Shown here piece after piece: positions 1 to 12,248 of a stretch of DNA of 64,000 nucleotides. Under the pieces are notes generated by a model. That model worked only from the letters and a program-made list of their open reading frames with translations, was not told the DNA's origin and did no database searches. Each line of letters opens with the position of its first letter. Position 1 is the stretch's first letter. The position numbers and the translations under genes were made by a program. The stretch is from assembly GCA_013339895.1 (NCBI GenBank), contig JABACO010000011.1, positions 1,764,042-1,828,041 of the forward strand, in the 5' to 3' direction. The stretch is from Ephydatia muelleri. Its lineage: Eukaryota > Porifera > Demospongiae > Spongillida > Spongillidae.

Positions 1-289
1 ATCATTGCCTGTTCACTCCCCCCTTTTGCAAGTTCAAATTTTATGGGTTGTGCAACAAAAGGCCAGTGAGTGATAATGGACACTCAAAATGTGCTTACAA
101 ACTGGGACCACATATGTTCAAACATTTGTATGACTATGGGGTTACATGCATGTCAGTATTGCACTTGCATGCACATATTCAAAGTGATTTTGATCAACAC
201 AATATAACACACAGCACTGCATGAATGGTGAGGCAGATAAGTCTCGTTTTGTGAGCATGTATGTATATATGCACTTGGCGTTCAAAGAG

Positions 290-1830
290 TTAACTTGCTG
301 GCCTCTGGGAAAGTTCCTGTGATTGTCTCCAAATATTTAGCTGGAGGCAGTCTCACTGCTCTGATGCAGGGCAAAGGTGATCTCTCCATGGACATTCGCC
401 CCACTGCTGTTGGGGAAGCCTTGCGTTGTTTGGTTTGGAAATGTCTTTGTGAGATGGAAAGGTCTAAGCTGAGTGATTTTTTGTCCCCCATCGATTTGGA
501 GTGAGCTGTCCATCTGGAGCCAAGAAAGTAATTCATGGTCTCAAGTCTTGCATTGAAGAACACTGGACAGACAAGGACTTTACAGTGCTAAACATAATGC
601 ATTCAATCTTGTTTCTCGCTAGGCCATGTTAGATGAATGTGCTACCCAGTTTCAGGAGTTGCTTCCGTGGGCATCATGGTGCTATAGCCAGCATCCTTTG
701 TTGAGGCACCATTTAGTTACCATGAGCTCTGAAGTTGGTGTGCAAGGAGACCCAATAAGTCCCTTGTTCTTCTGCTTGGTACTGCATGTTCTTGTGTCTG
801 CCATTGCTACTGAGTAAGGTTGTCCTAGTCTGCTCTTTTGTGAGTGGTATCAGGATGATGGTGTTATTACTGGTTCCAAGGCTGGCTGTCTCCATGTGGT
901 ACCAGGATGATGGTGTTATTACTGGTTCCAAGGCTGGCTGTCTCCATGTGGTACCAGGATGATGGTGTTATTACTGGTTCCAAGGCTGGCTGTCTCCATG
1001 TGGTACCAGGATGATGGTGTTATTACTGGTTCCAAGGCTGGCTGTCTCCATGTGGTACCAGGATGATGGTGTTATTACTGGTCCAAGGCTGGCTGTCTCC
1101 ATGTGGTACCGGGATGATGGTGTTATTACTGGTCCAAGGCTGGCTGTCTCCAGAGCACTTGCCATTATCCAGGAACAAGGGCCAGCATTAGGTCTCTTTT
1201 GTTCAGCTTGAGTGAACCTCTGCATGTTTCCATCTATGATGAAAAAGTTTAATGACCCCATTTTGAAATTCTTGGAGCTCTTGGTGATGCTATATTCTGC
1301 GCCAAGTTTGTGTCCCAGAAATGTGCAATGGCCTCCAAGTTGCTCACACAGTTGGAGGAGGCTGGCACAGTGGACCCCCAAGTCACTGTACTCCTCTTGT
1401 GCCAATGTGGGGGTTGAGCTGGTCTGTCTGCACATCTAGAAGTTGGCTGTGGATGGGGACAAGACAATTCCAGGACACGGCCAGCAGACATCCTTGTTAC
1501 CCTCAGCTGTCTTTGACATTACTGTTACATCCCCGCTTCATTCAATTAATATGTTTGAAGCGGGCATGTACCAGGGTGTTTCAGCAAAGGCATGTATACC
1601 GTTGACAGTGGAGAGCTATGGGGCCTGGGGACCAGAGGCATTGAGGGTCTTCACACAGGTGGCTACTCGGTTAGCCATTTGTGGTAACACCCCCAAATCC
1701 AAGGTAGTAGCAGAGCTAAATGGCCACCTCAGCTTGTTATTGGTTAGAGCTAACGCTCAATCAATCCTGGTCCGCTCCTATCCCCAAACACCACAACAAG
1801 AAAATGAAAATGAACTGTTTACGTAGTTGT
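290..1830 (+). pseudogene. Non-LTR retroelement fragment, reverse transcriptase to C-terminal region (copy 1)
   Basis: Broken open frames run in RT order. Near 300-500 is a 'fingers' segment containing LAGGSLTAL and RPTAVGEALR. Near 626-815 is a segment with LDECATQF and the RT motif GVQGDPISPLF. The YxDD-type box (YQDDG) follows from about 846. A thumb-like stretch lies at 1250-1430, and 1500-1800 holds the family's C-terminal signature (VESYGAWGPEA, then a TRLAI block). Frames change several times and stops intervene, so this is a dead copy. The YxDD-coding stretch has been amplified in tandem. Related fragments lie at 2040-3790, 20570-21170, 44810-45440 and 46330-46806. I recognise the family from its conserved blocks as one common in sponge and cnidarian genomes, but cannot name its clade. 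Confidence 0.75.
846..1155 (+). repeat. 52/51-bp minisatellite built from the RT YxDD-coding segment
   Basis: About six head-to-tail copies start at 846, 898, 950, 1002, 1054 and 1105. The first four are 52 bp. The later ones lose one T (ggttcc to ggtcc) and are 51 bp. Each unit begins ggtaccaggatgatgg and encodes W-Y-Q-D-D-G-V-I-T-G, the catalytic box of the surrounding reverse transcriptase. Because 52 is not a multiple of 3, the frame moves at each early unit. The 51-bp units stay in frame. Confidence 0.92.
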
Positions 1831-2039
1831 TTTGTGTGTCTGTGTGCGTTTGTGTTTGTTGTCATAGTAAGCATGAATTAATTTATTAACTAAACTGTGA
1901 TTAGGACCATTTATTGCTGTATATGTATTTCTGTGACCACAATCGAGATAATAATAATAATAATCTCGGTCAATTTTGTTCAGGTCTCTCCCATTCCCCT
2001 GAGAAACATTTCCACATCTTGTTGGAGTCTTCTTCTTAC

Positions 2040-3790
2040 AGCCCATCCACCACAGTCATTTGGCTCCTCTCCGCAGGTACTTAACTCCCCACCACAACCT
2101 CCTGACATACCCCCCTTGTCACCTCTCACCTCCTCTAATCGGGCCCAATTACGACTCTGGCCCCTTCCTCTTCCCCTCTACCTCGGGCGTCCTTCGACCA
2201 AACCCCCAGCCCTTACTGATCTGCAACTACACTCCCAGCTGCCACACTCACAGCTGCCCCATTCACAGCTGCAATCACAGCTGCAGAGTTCACAATCACA
2301 GCCTCAGGCCCAGTCCACTTTATCCCCACAGTCTCCATTGACCTCTCACCCACAGCCATTACCTTCATCTCGCACATCATTCCTTCTTTAACTTCAGGTC
2401 CGCTGTCCCCAATTGTACCCTCATCACAACTCAAATCTTCGCCTCGTCAGCCTCTATGGCCTCACACTTCCCTACGGCATCTTCCGAGTCCTTTAACCAG
2501 AGCCTCATCAGATGCTTCTGTCAGGGAGCACCATCCCCTCCAGCAATCCCAGGAGGTACTCAATCAGCCACAGTCAGGTTCACAGGTATTGATAAACACC
2601 AGATCACAATCGAGAAAGCCTTGTAGGGTTGAGGGATGCTTGGAGTTGATTGTCCCGTCAATGTGGAAGGCTCACATGACACTTCATGCACAGAATATTC
2701 TTCTAGGAGATATCCGTCTTGAGTGGCTGCAGGAGCAGGATTCTTTTGTTTGCCTCCATTGTCACCCAGATAGTTGCCAATTCACTTTTTCTGTCCCATT
2801 CCGTGAAGTGCATGAGTCAGTTACAGGCTCAGGATCCCCCCGGGTTTCAGTTGCCTCCACCCCAGCTGTTCTTGGCTGGGATAACAGTGGTTTCACAACA
2901 AGCCCTCCTAGAGGAGTGTGCAACTCACTTCCCTGAACTCTTCAGGTGGTGTTTTGGTGTTATAGACAACATCCCATCTTGTGGCACTCCATGGGTACAC
3001 TTGGTTCAAAACAGGGAATCCAGCAGGGGACCCTTTGGGTCTGTTCCTGTTCTCTCTGGTCCTGCATAAACTTGTTTGCTTCAGATTCTGATTGGCTGCA
3101 AGTCCAGCTGAGCCTTAGTAGGGTGGTCTAGGGCTCCGTAGGTTGGAGCTGCATTGTTCAGCGGCTTATTTGGCATCAATCATCAAAGCAGGTTGTTCAG
3201 ATCCACTCGATGAGTTCACCTTGGAAGCTGTCACCGTATTCAATAGCTTGGTTAACCCTGCAAGCTTCGTCTCGGTGGAGTCTTTGGTAGATTCTGGTCT
3301 CAGTCAGAAGAAACTTATCTACCAGAATTGATGACCATCAATTTGACCAGCTGTGCGCTGCATCTCATCTCTGGCCAACCGCGCCCATCTGTTATCGCAG
3401 ACATCTTGGTGCCCAACTGGACAATTGGCAAGCCAGCTGCTTTGACTTAACAGTAGTCTCTCTGCTTAACTCAATACTCTGTGCGGGAGCCACAATTGGG
3501 TCAACAGCTGGTAAGGCCGAAGTTCGCAAGCACAATGCCAATGATCTGAAGTGCATAAAGCTAGGTTGAGTCTGCATCCCCTTGGCGGGAGAGACCTATG
3601 GTTGTTGGGGTGAAGAAGCGCAGTGCTCAATATTGCAGCCCGCCTGGCATTGCAACTGCAATCCAGCAAGTCAAAGGCCATCACAAACATCTACCAGAGG
3701 CTTACTGACACTCACCTTAGTTGCTGTAATGCTAGAGCCTTGCCCTCCCGTGCAAGGTTTCAGCATTCAGAGGACAAGAGTTGAAGGGGG
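2040..3790 (+). pseudogene. Non-LTR retroelement fragment with N-terminal zinc finger (copy 2)
   Basis: A Pro/Ser/Gln-rich leader (about 2050-2580) precedes a Cys/His region at 2589-2790. That region has C-R-V-E-G-C, H-M-T-L-H-A, and C-L-H-C-H spacing typical of an element-encoded zinc finger. The sequence then jumps to the mid-RT segment (LEECATHFPELF near 2905), so the RT fingers are deleted. The GxQQGxx motif (3010-3040) is frameshifted. From 3143 the C-terminal block continues (HCSAAYLAS, SLVNPASF, SVESLVDS), then a degraded nuclease-like region, then GETYGCWGEEA near 3590. Multiple frameshifts show it is inactive. Together with copy 1 it gives the family's domain order. Confidence 0.72.
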
Positions 3791-4227
3791 TTTTAGCAGT
3801 GTGGGTGGGGTTTGTGCATGCAACTTAGAGTTTGTGGCAGTCTGGTAGTTAGCCTTTATCCGTGCTTGTGCATTACCTTATATTATTAATAATAATGTAA
3901 GTGTTCATGCTTCTCTTGATGTAATCCATTATAAATTATATATTCTTCCTTCATGACGTGTGTGCGTGTGTTGTCATCACCTGTTTCATGTGTAAAATAT
4001 ACAATCATTATGAAAAGGTGACATCCAATGAAGGCCCAGCAGCTCTTGACAACAGGGCCCTTGCACAGGGCCTCGCTAAAGTGAGACTGAGCATACCATC
4101 AATGGCAGCAGTGGCCTGGGACTTGGTGCAACGCATGGGAACCGCTAGACGAGTGGCAAGACACAAGACAGCTTACTATATTTATAATTATTTATAATTA
4201 TTATTGTTATTGCTGCATTATTGGGAT

Positions 4228-4388
4228 CGGGTACCTAGCGCATGCATTATAAAATTTCGTATGGCTAATTAAAAATTCAGAGCCTTACAACTCAATGACA
4301 GATACTCTGATTTTCAGTGCGTAAGAAGCAATTTGTAGGACATTTCAGACTTCTAGAATACCGAAAAAAATAATGCCTTTTCGCGGAA
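4228..4388. mobile_element. Short MITE-like repeat, copy A
   Basis: This segment shares long near-identical stretches with 56201-56356 and 58854-59083. Examples are gacagatactctgattttca and catttcagacttctagaata. Its right end reads ttttcgcggaaat, the reverse complement of the start of the other copies. The left end has a diverged version of the ggacctaacgc terminal motif. There is no coding capacity. Confidence 0.6.
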
Positions 4389-4837
4389 ATGATGACGTAG
4401 TTGATAATTTAAATCACATGCAGGGGGGGAATTCCAGAATTGCAACATACTATTTTTTGCGCATTTTGCAAATACAAGTAGCAAATTGACCCAAATTACC
4501 TGCTCCATTACCATACAATACGTAAAGTCTAAATGCGCTTCTAACAGCATGAGAAAAATAATAACTTCATATAGACGCATATTTCTAGTTCTGTAATATT
4601 TATTACTTGAATTAATTGGACTAAACCAGTGCGATTTAAGCCACAACGGATAGGGGAGGTCTATGAACAAATAATAGACTCAATCCGTTCAAGAAGTGCA
4701 GTTGCCTTCTGTGTAATTAACATATTCTGAAAGACGTTTTAAAAGGCTATGCGATAAAACTGTGTACGTTCTACTTAGTATGTGCATCATCATTTAGTGA
4801 GTATTTTATATTTGTCTGTCGTTGTCTGGTAGTACCA

Positions 4838-4900
4838 TAGTCTCGTTCCCAGACTCATTACATAAGCAAATAGGTGAGTGTGGGAACGAGACTCGGTACT
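4838..4900. repeat. Short inverted repeat (hairpin)
   Basis: The motif agtctcgttcccagactc is answered about 20 bp later by gagtgtgggaacgagact, giving a stem of about 18 bp. A related terminal-type motif, gtagtctcgtacccagac, occurs at 11052-11069 next to the first gap. It may be a mini-transposon end, but no target duplication was identified. Confidence 0.5.
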
Positions 4901-6600
4901 TGACCATTGTATGCTATGGTCAATTTGTATTGAAAGAAACGAATTTTACTATAGCAAGAGTGGCCATCTTTAGCATACATGTGGTCTACATTGGAAGACC
5001 CATGGAAACTCAAACCAACAAATAATTTCCATAATGCATTCATAAAGCATACCATATAAGATGTTTTAGAAGCATATTAACATATTAATATCTTCTAATT
5101 AATGTATCAATAAATTATTTAACCAAGATTAAATGACCACACGCTTTAATGTATTGTCTGATGGGTCTGACAATCGAATATTGTAAACTACACTTTTTCA
5201 AATGTCAAAAATTTGACTTCCAGGTTTAAAAGCTCAATTTGTGAGGGGTTTTGTTCACTTGTTTTTAAACTAAATTCTTGTTTCTATGCCTGAAAAATGT
5301 ACTAATCATCTAACTACTTGTGGTTAAGTTTTGTTTTTCCCGACCTTCTTTGCAGGACCCAATCATACCTGGGCAGATTGTGATACCCCGGAGCCTCCCA
5401 AAGTGCACCCCAATACAAACAATGGCTTTACAGAGAGGGGATCGAACCTTTCCGATAATAACGTTCAGCCATGTTTTCTCAGGACTTTCCAAATGCATGC
5501 AGGATTGCTTTTAGGTATCTCAAAATAGCGATAAAAAAACGACTCCATTCTTCACATGTACGGTTTGGTCACTCGATTTGGAGTTTGTGCAATCAACTGA
5601 TGTTCCACATTCAGTGTATACATTCCTGTTTGGTCAGGAGTAGTAGAGAAGACAAAACTGAAAATGATGTCTTTATTGTAATAGACATTTATTAAAACAT
5701 GTACAGCTATATCAAGTGCATGTAGCGCTCTTGATTCTATCTCAGCCATGCTGCACTACTGTTACATCTTATGGTTTTATCATGCATTTGTAACACTACA
5801 TGGAGGTATATTCTGGTTATCATGCATTTCTAGCACTACATGGAGGTATATTCTGGTTATCATGCATTTGTAACACTACATGGAGGTATATTCTGGGTGG
5901 ACAAGAAGTAGATTCCAGATTGGCATGAAAATCTACCCAGGGTATACATGTACAAGCTCCAGAATCTACCTTCGGTAAATATTAGCATCTGCCACCCGGG
6001 TGCACGTTTTACAAAATTGTGACCCTTGTGGGTTTATTTTTATAACATAAACTATAACTTACGAATGATTAACGCCATCGACTCCTTATTTTGTCCTACA
6101 CCATGTGATAATCTATTGTTGGTGTCTTGCACAACCATATGGCCGACATTACGAGGTCCGATACCCCATCTCCATCTGGTTCAAAGTTATAGCATCAAAT
6201 TGTGGAATTGCACAAGCAAGTAATTATAAAATGCAAGGTACACTTAATAAGAGCACAAGTACATATACAATCAAACCTACATGTAAAGTCATTTTTTCAC
6301 ACCTAGCCCGTGTGTGGTGCAATACTTCCAATACCGCAAACCACTGAAATGCTGGTGGGGTATTTTGAAAGATTGAATATCCAAAAGGGGTTGTTAACAA
6401 ATTGATTAAGTAATGAATTAGTTGTTATAGTTCTTTTATAATAACATCGTTCAGTTAGCAACACTTCTGAATATTCAATCATTTTCATTGCCTATCATCT
6501 GAACCAATTAGAACCAATTTGAGAACTGCTCGATGAGAAACATGACCTGTCTATGTGTAGCTTTTTGACAGTACAGTGTTTTCCTAAAATGCGTTTTGTA
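4900..6600. other. AT-rich stretch without a recognised gene
   Basis: Short open frames near 5320-5530 contain no motif I can assign. Apart from the tandem repeat at 5777-5896, nothing was recognised. Confidence 0.5.
5777..5896. repeat. 40-bp tandem repeat, three copies
   Basis: Three head-to-tail units start at 5777, 5817 and 5857, each beginning ttatcatgcatttgtaacac. The second unit differs by g-to-c and a-to-g in 'tttgtaac' (tttctagc). There is no coding meaning. Confidence 0.93.
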
Positions 6601-6610
6601 TTTTATTCTG

Positions 6611-6992
6611 CAAGACTACAAAGTGGAAAGTACACCTCCATCTTCAGCCTTCCTTATTACACAAGTCGCTATGGCTACAAGCTTTGCCTGAGGCTGTACA
6701 TTCTTGGTGATGGGATAGGCAAGGGTACACACATGTCCTTGTTCTTTGTGGTGATGCGTGGAGAGTTTGACAACATCCTCCAATGGCCATTCACCCACAA
6801 GGTAACCTTTCGACTGCTCAACCAGGGTGCTGGCCAGGACGTTGTTGATAGCTTCCTCCCTGATCCCATGAGCAGTTCATTCAAGAAACCAAAGACGGAC
6901 ATGAATGTGGCTTCAGGTTGTCGATGTTAAGACTGGAGGCTTCATTGCTAATGATACAATCTTCTTCAAGGTCAAAGTTGATGTCTGAAATG
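6611..6992 (+). pseudogene. TRAF-type MATH domain fragment (truncated copy)
   Basis: The translation carries MATH signatures: PYYTSRYGYKLCLRLY, GDGIGKGTHMSLFFVVMRG, WPFTHKVTFRLL and SSFKKPKTDMNVASGC. It begins in mid-domain and lacks the coiled coil seen in the minus-strand copy at 9503-10473. About 20 bp are missing after the ASGC codons relative to that copy, which shifts the frame. The final strand (TGGFIANDTIFFKVKVDV, stop) is then readable in another frame. Over about 380 bp the copies are nearly identical, so the duplication is recent. A loose splice to a distant 5' part cannot be excluded, but no acceptor was identified. Confidence 0.75.
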
Positions 6993-9500
6993 GTAATATA
7001 GTACTGTTGACCTGTTGATCATTAACCTTATATATTAATGTTGGGTGAAAATTGTTTTGTCAATCAAATCAATGGAAGGCTATATGACTTCATCACCTGC
7101 ATGATCTCTGGGACTGATATTAGAACATCATTACTGTTTCAGACTAATAATAGAGACATGTATTGCTATTCCATTTCAGTTCAGTCCATAGCTGTATCTC
7201 GTAAAATCAATAAATGCTACTGATAGAAGCTCGCTAAATTTATTGAAAATGCGGAGTTAAAGGTCACCTTGAACATTCTGTATAGATGTAATACTAGATA
7301 TATGGACCAGATAGAGTAGAAGAATTCCCGTGTGGTCTCTTTAATATGGTGGCTGATATTTAAGTTTTAGTCCTGGTCCAGTTATAATCAACCTACTAAT
7401 GCTTTGTTCACAGTAAAAGTTTACGTAATATGATACAGCCAATCTCATTCTTCAGTCGTCCCTGTGTGCATGCCATGACTTGCACACTGCTGTGGAGCAA
7501 GTGAACAGTAGTCAAATGTAATGTAAGGCGCTGAATACATCAAACGATAGTATTTATCAATCCCGCACATGTGCACACAAAACAAAAAACTCAGATACTG
7601 TAGTAGTCGACATCTGTTAGTAGCTCTGCTGTAGAGTTGATTTGCATGCAGAGATACCCAGCTTGCTGCAACAAATATTCTTCTGTCTCATCATTTATTT
7701 ATAATCTTAACAGGTTTTTCAAGTTATGTAGATATTAATCTGATTCAATATCTTACTGAAATATCAAATAGTCACATGTGCCATTTGCTATAATTAGGCA
7801 ATCTCAAATTTCTCAGCATTCCTCGTTTTTCTCTAACACATGCAATTTCTCCAATTTTGCACTACAATGACATGAAATTATTACATTTTACAGTTCATGT
7901 CTCATTCAATGAGTGAATCCATCAAACTCAAGTGAAAAGGAGTCATAACAATGGGTGGAAGAAAATATGTATGCCGAATGACCCATATAATACTTGCTGC
8001 ACTCCTCGAAAAGGGTGAACATTTCAACAATTCTGCCCAGATTTAGGACCGCACACTGCAAATGGTTTACAACCATCAGCATTGGAGCAGTAATATTCAG
8101 GTGGAGCAGGATATGGGCACAGATGACACCTAAGCAAGGAGCCATGCTTCTTATGATTTTTAGTTGTTTTTTTTTTTAATCCTTAAAACAAGTGCTTCTT
8201 GCTTGGCACATTGATCCTTTGGTAGCTCATGTCTTCCTTTGTCTCAATGCAAACTAAGTCAAATGAATGCATCAGCAAGAACTGTACTCAACCCCAACAT
8301 ACTCTGGCTTCTGTATGATTTTGATAAGCTTTGGTATACCTTCAGGAGTATTATCGAAAAAGGAATCCACTTACACATGCTTTCATCAAACAAATTCTCA
8401 TCCCCAAGAACTAAACTAACTTCCCTGAATGCTTCCAACACTGCCTTGGCAAGATAGAATACCGTACTCTAGCATCTATTTGTTTTGAAACGGTAGCTTT
8501 GATCCCTGTTTTGCTATCACTACGTGGATCGCGGTAACACGATGTGGCTTTATGTGGCTGATTGAGGCTAGACCCTGGGGTACACCATTATATTCGATAG
8601 TACTGAGGACTGAACAGCTAGTTTACGTCATTTTAAAACGTCGAGTATACCTTACAACTGACAATTATTGAGAACTTTTTTGTACAAATGCTTTGATTAT
8701 ATTGTGGCTCAGTAGGAAAAAAACAAACAAACCAATGCAAATGCAACATCCTCAATTGAACCAACACCAACTCACCATTCACCCTGTTCCCTTTCAAATA
8801 TCAAATAATAACTTGATTATTGAATCAGTGGCATGTAAAGGTACACTGTTTAATAAAGAAGTACAATAAGAGCAGTTTTTATTGTCCTATTATGTATGCA
8901 TAACAAAATAACACTCCATATTACTGTCTCCTCTAGCCCATGAACGATGCAATGCTTCCATTACCCCAAACCAATAAAGCTGGCGGGGTATTGAAAACAT
9001 CAAACATGTTAGAGTGGTTGTGAGCTAAACTGAACTATTATATTTTGAGAGCCAACCTACGTACATTATTATGGATTGATTGTGTTTCATTATATTATTT
9101 TATTTTGGGGGAGTGTGTGTGTGGGGGGGGGGGGGGGTAGAAATACACATTCTATCATTCTTCATCACCTAACGTTAGAACCAATTAGAACACTTTTTTC
9201 CTTACAAGCTGCTTAATGATAAATATTTTACAGTTGCTTCTTATAGAATGTGGCATAGAGACACACTCGCATTGTTTGCTTTTTTTTTTCAAGTCATGCC
9301 CCCAAGCTAAGTCACATTCTTCTTGTACTAATATGTTTATCTGCATTGTATTTTTCCCCTTCCTACAGTCATGTTCTTTTCAACCCTACATGTTTTCCTA
9401 ACACATTGCCCTTTTGTCAGGTGTATGAATTCAAAATACCCCACCAGCATATCAGAGGAGTGAGACATTGGAAGTATTGCACCTGCACATGGGCCAGAGG
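6993..9500. other. Intergenic, AT-rich, no confident gene
   Basis: This stretch separates the two TRAF/MATH copies. Segments near 6340-6530 and 8950-9200 share phrases such as gaaccaattagaac and a 'ctggcggggtatt' motif in the same orientation. The rearrangement was therefore more complex than one simple inversion. A G-run lies at 9122-9138. A weak coding candidate is listed separately at 7900-8460. Confidence 0.45.
7900..8460 (-). other. Possible degraded coding fragment, unrecognised
   Basis: On the minus strand, 8457-8390 reads ALAKAVLEAFREVSLVLGDE. With one frame change it continues into FFDNTPEGIPKLIKIIQKP. Downstream, 8145-8030 holds a Cys-rich reading in one frame (CHLCPYPAPPEYYCSNADG, then C-x6-C-x7-C). 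Neither part matches a family I know, and stops and frame changes intervene. It may be a decayed gene or transposon, or chance. Confidence 0.22.
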
Positions 9501-9502
9501 TG

Positions 9503-10473
9503 TTAGGGCAGCTTCATTCCTGTGGTGTCCACTTTGACCTTGATGAAGATGGTATCATCAGCAATGAAGCCTCCAGTCTTAACATCACTTATGGAGACAA
9601 AGCGTGGACAACCAGAAGCCACATTCATGTCCGTCTTTGGTTTTCTTGAATGAACTGCTCATGGGATCAGGGAGGAAGCTATCAACAACGTCCTGGCCAG
9701 CACCCTGGTTGAGCAGGTCGAAAGGTCACCTTGTGGGTGAATGGCCATTGGAGGATGTTGTCAAACTCTCCACGCATCACCACAAGAACAAGGACATGTG
9801 TGTACCCTTGCCTATCCCATCACCAAGAATGTACAGCCTCAGGCAAAGCTTGTAACCATAGCGACTTGTGTAATAGGGAAGGCTGAAGATAGAGGTGTAT
9901 TTCCACTTTGAGCATCAGCCATTCTCTGAGCAAACTGAGGGATCTTCCATATCATTGTACCATCGTAGCTGACATTTTCTAAAAGTGAAAGACGAAAACC
10001 ACGATCTTCATTTTCAGTCTCCTTGCCTTGAACCTTCTTTTCAAGACTAGACATCTGAACTTTTAGCTGGGATATTTCTGTATCTTTTTCTTGATTTCAG
10101 ACAGGTATGTATTTTCGAATTCATCCTTCAGAGTGGATATTTGCTTTGAAATTGCATCTGTTACAAATGAATCATCACTATGGCCATCTGCTTCAACTGC
10201 AGGTCCTCTGGACTTTATCCTTGGTGGACCCAAACTTGAAAATGGTCCAGAGTCAGATCCTCTGGACTTGATCCTCGATGCCATCCCAGAGCGTGAAAAA
10301 TCCAGAATTATATCCAAGGGAGTCCTCTCGTCCTCCCTCCTCCCCAGCTAACCCGCTGTCTTCTCCATCTTCATGGGTACCACCTTGGACAGTCTTAATG
10401 GCAGTAGCAAGGAAGGTTATATGTTGTACCAGGCCTTCATTAGTAATATGGGATTCAGGTCACGGCTGTTCAT
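9503..10473 (-). CDS. TRAF-like protein, coiled coil plus C-terminal MATH domain (3' part)
   Basis: Reading from 10473 on the minus strand, a likely acceptor (gtgctgtttaacag) opens an exon with HITNEGLVQHITFLATAIKT. A low-complexity hinge follows, then a heptad-rich coiled coil (DAISKQISTLKDEFENTYL; ISQLKVQMSSLEKKV). The MATH/TRAF-C domain follows: YDGTMIWKIPQFAQR, YTSRYGYK, LYILGDGIGKGTH, SSFKK and KTGGFIADDTIFIKVKVDTT. It ends ...GMKLP with stop TAA at 9503-9505. TRAF proteins trimerise by the coiled coil and bind receptor tails through MATH. The reading needs about five single-base corrections, mostly at A, T or C runs, so either assembly errors or a recent pseudogene is possible. No RING or TRAF zinc fingers were found. 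N-terminal exons may lie upstream or be lost. Confidence 0.72.
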
Positions 10474-11248
10474 CTGTTAAACAGCACAATCATTAAATAC
10501 TGAGTCAATGAAGTATTACTTTATACAAATATGCATAAGTATATGTGTTTATACTCATACCATACCACGCACAGCATTCCAATATGTGTACCATGTGAAG
10601 CATTGACCAGATAATCATGTAGCGACGAATGTCATCTGACCGTTAATATACCTTTAGCTGTCTAAAATTGAGCCATGCTATACATATGTATATTCGACAC
10701 AATATAGTACTAGACCTAGATTAATAGTAGCTGCGTGCAAAGGTCCAGGTGATTAGTTCATTCTGCTGTCCTAATATTTATGAATACAGATTTAGGAATA
10801 ACATATAAAGATTTCAATTCTCCCTTCGATTGGGGCTACCGACCCCATTTCCCTAGTAATTTGGATGTGAAACTGATTGACTGAAACAGACAAGTTAGCC
10901 ACATGCTTACATTTAGGACCCATAAGCGCTGAAATGCTAGCATTTTAGGACCGGGGGGACAGAAAACATCATTGAGGTACCATTTGTAGCACTTGCTAGG
11001 GCCAGGTATACGACCTAATCTGCTATTATGTTAATCTAAGTGTGGTGCTACAGTAGTCTCGTACCCAGACCCAACTTTTCGCAGCTGCATCACCCCTACA
11101 CTTCTGGTGAAATGCCTAACCAAAGTTGTTCTACGTCGAGCAACTGATTTTAAGCGCTCAATCAGAATGCAGAGCACCCGTGATGTCATTGGAAGTATAA
11201 TAAATTAATTAGTCAGCAAATTATTATTAGCTCTTCTACACTGAATTG
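10474..11248. other. Non-coding AT-rich stretch before the gap
   Basis: No coding signal was recognised. A transposon-end-like motif gtagtctcgtacccagac sits at 11052-11069. Confidence 0.5.
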
Positions 11249-12248
11249 NNNNNNNNNNNNNNNNNNNNNNNNNNNNNNNNNNNNNNNNNNNNNNNNNNNN
11301 NNNNNNNNNNNNNNNNNNNNNNNNNNNNNNNNNNNNNNNNNNNNNNNNNNNNNNNNNNNNNNNNNNNNNNNNNNNNNNNNNNNNNNNNNNNNNNNNNNNN
11401 NNNNNNNNNNNNNNNNNNNNNNNNNNNNNNNNNNNNNNNNNNNNNNNNNNNNNNNNNNNNNNNNNNNNNNNNNNNNNNNNNNNNNNNNNNNNNNNNNNNN
11501 NNNNNNNNNNNNNNNNNNNNNNNNNNNNNNNNNNNNNNNNNNNNNNNNNNNNNNNNNNNNNNNNNNNNNNNNNNNNNNNNNNNNNNNNNNNNNNNNNNNN
11601 NNNNNNNNNNNNNNNNNNNNNNNNNNNNNNNNNNNNNNNNNNNNNNNNNNNNNNNNNNNNNNNNNNNNNNNNNNNNNNNNNNNNNNNNNNNNNNNNNNNN
11701 NNNNNNNNNNNNNNNNNNNNNNNNNNNNNNNNNNNNNNNNNNNNNNNNNNNNNNNNNNNNNNNNNNNNNNNNNNNNNNNNNNNNNNNNNNNNNNNNNNNN
11801 NNNNNNNNNNNNNNNNNNNNNNNNNNNNNNNNNNNNNNNNNNNNNNNNNNNNNNNNNNNNNNNNNNNNNNNNNNNNNNNNNNNNNNNNNNNNNNNNNNNN
11901 NNNNNNNNNNNNNNNNNNNNNNNNNNNNNNNNNNNNNNNNNNNNNNNNNNNNNNNNNNNNNNNNNNNNNNNNNNNNNNNNNNNNNNNNNNNNNNNNNNNN
12001 NNNNNNNNNNNNNNNNNNNNNNNNNNNNNNNNNNNNNNNNNNNNNNNNNNNNNNNNNNNNNNNNNNNNNNNNNNNNNNNNNNNNNNNNNNNNNNNNNNNN
12101 NNNNNNNNNNNNNNNNNNNNNNNNNNNNNNNNNNNNNNNNNNNNNNNNNNNNNNNNNNNNNNNNNNNNNNNNNNNNNNNNNNNNNNNNNNNNNNNNNNNN
12201 NNNNNNNNNNNNNNNNNNNNNNNNNNNNNNNNNNNNNNNNNNNNNNNN
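11249..12248. other. Assembly gap, exactly 1000 N
   Basis: The run of N is exactly 1000 long, so it is a placeholder rather than a measured distance. Long open frames through it are meaningless. The right edge is CT-rich simple sequence. Confidence 1.

Noticed and set aside
5431..5460. A T-loop-like ggttcgatcccc on the minus strand, possible tRNA
   Set aside because: No acceptor, D or anticodon stems could be folded around it.
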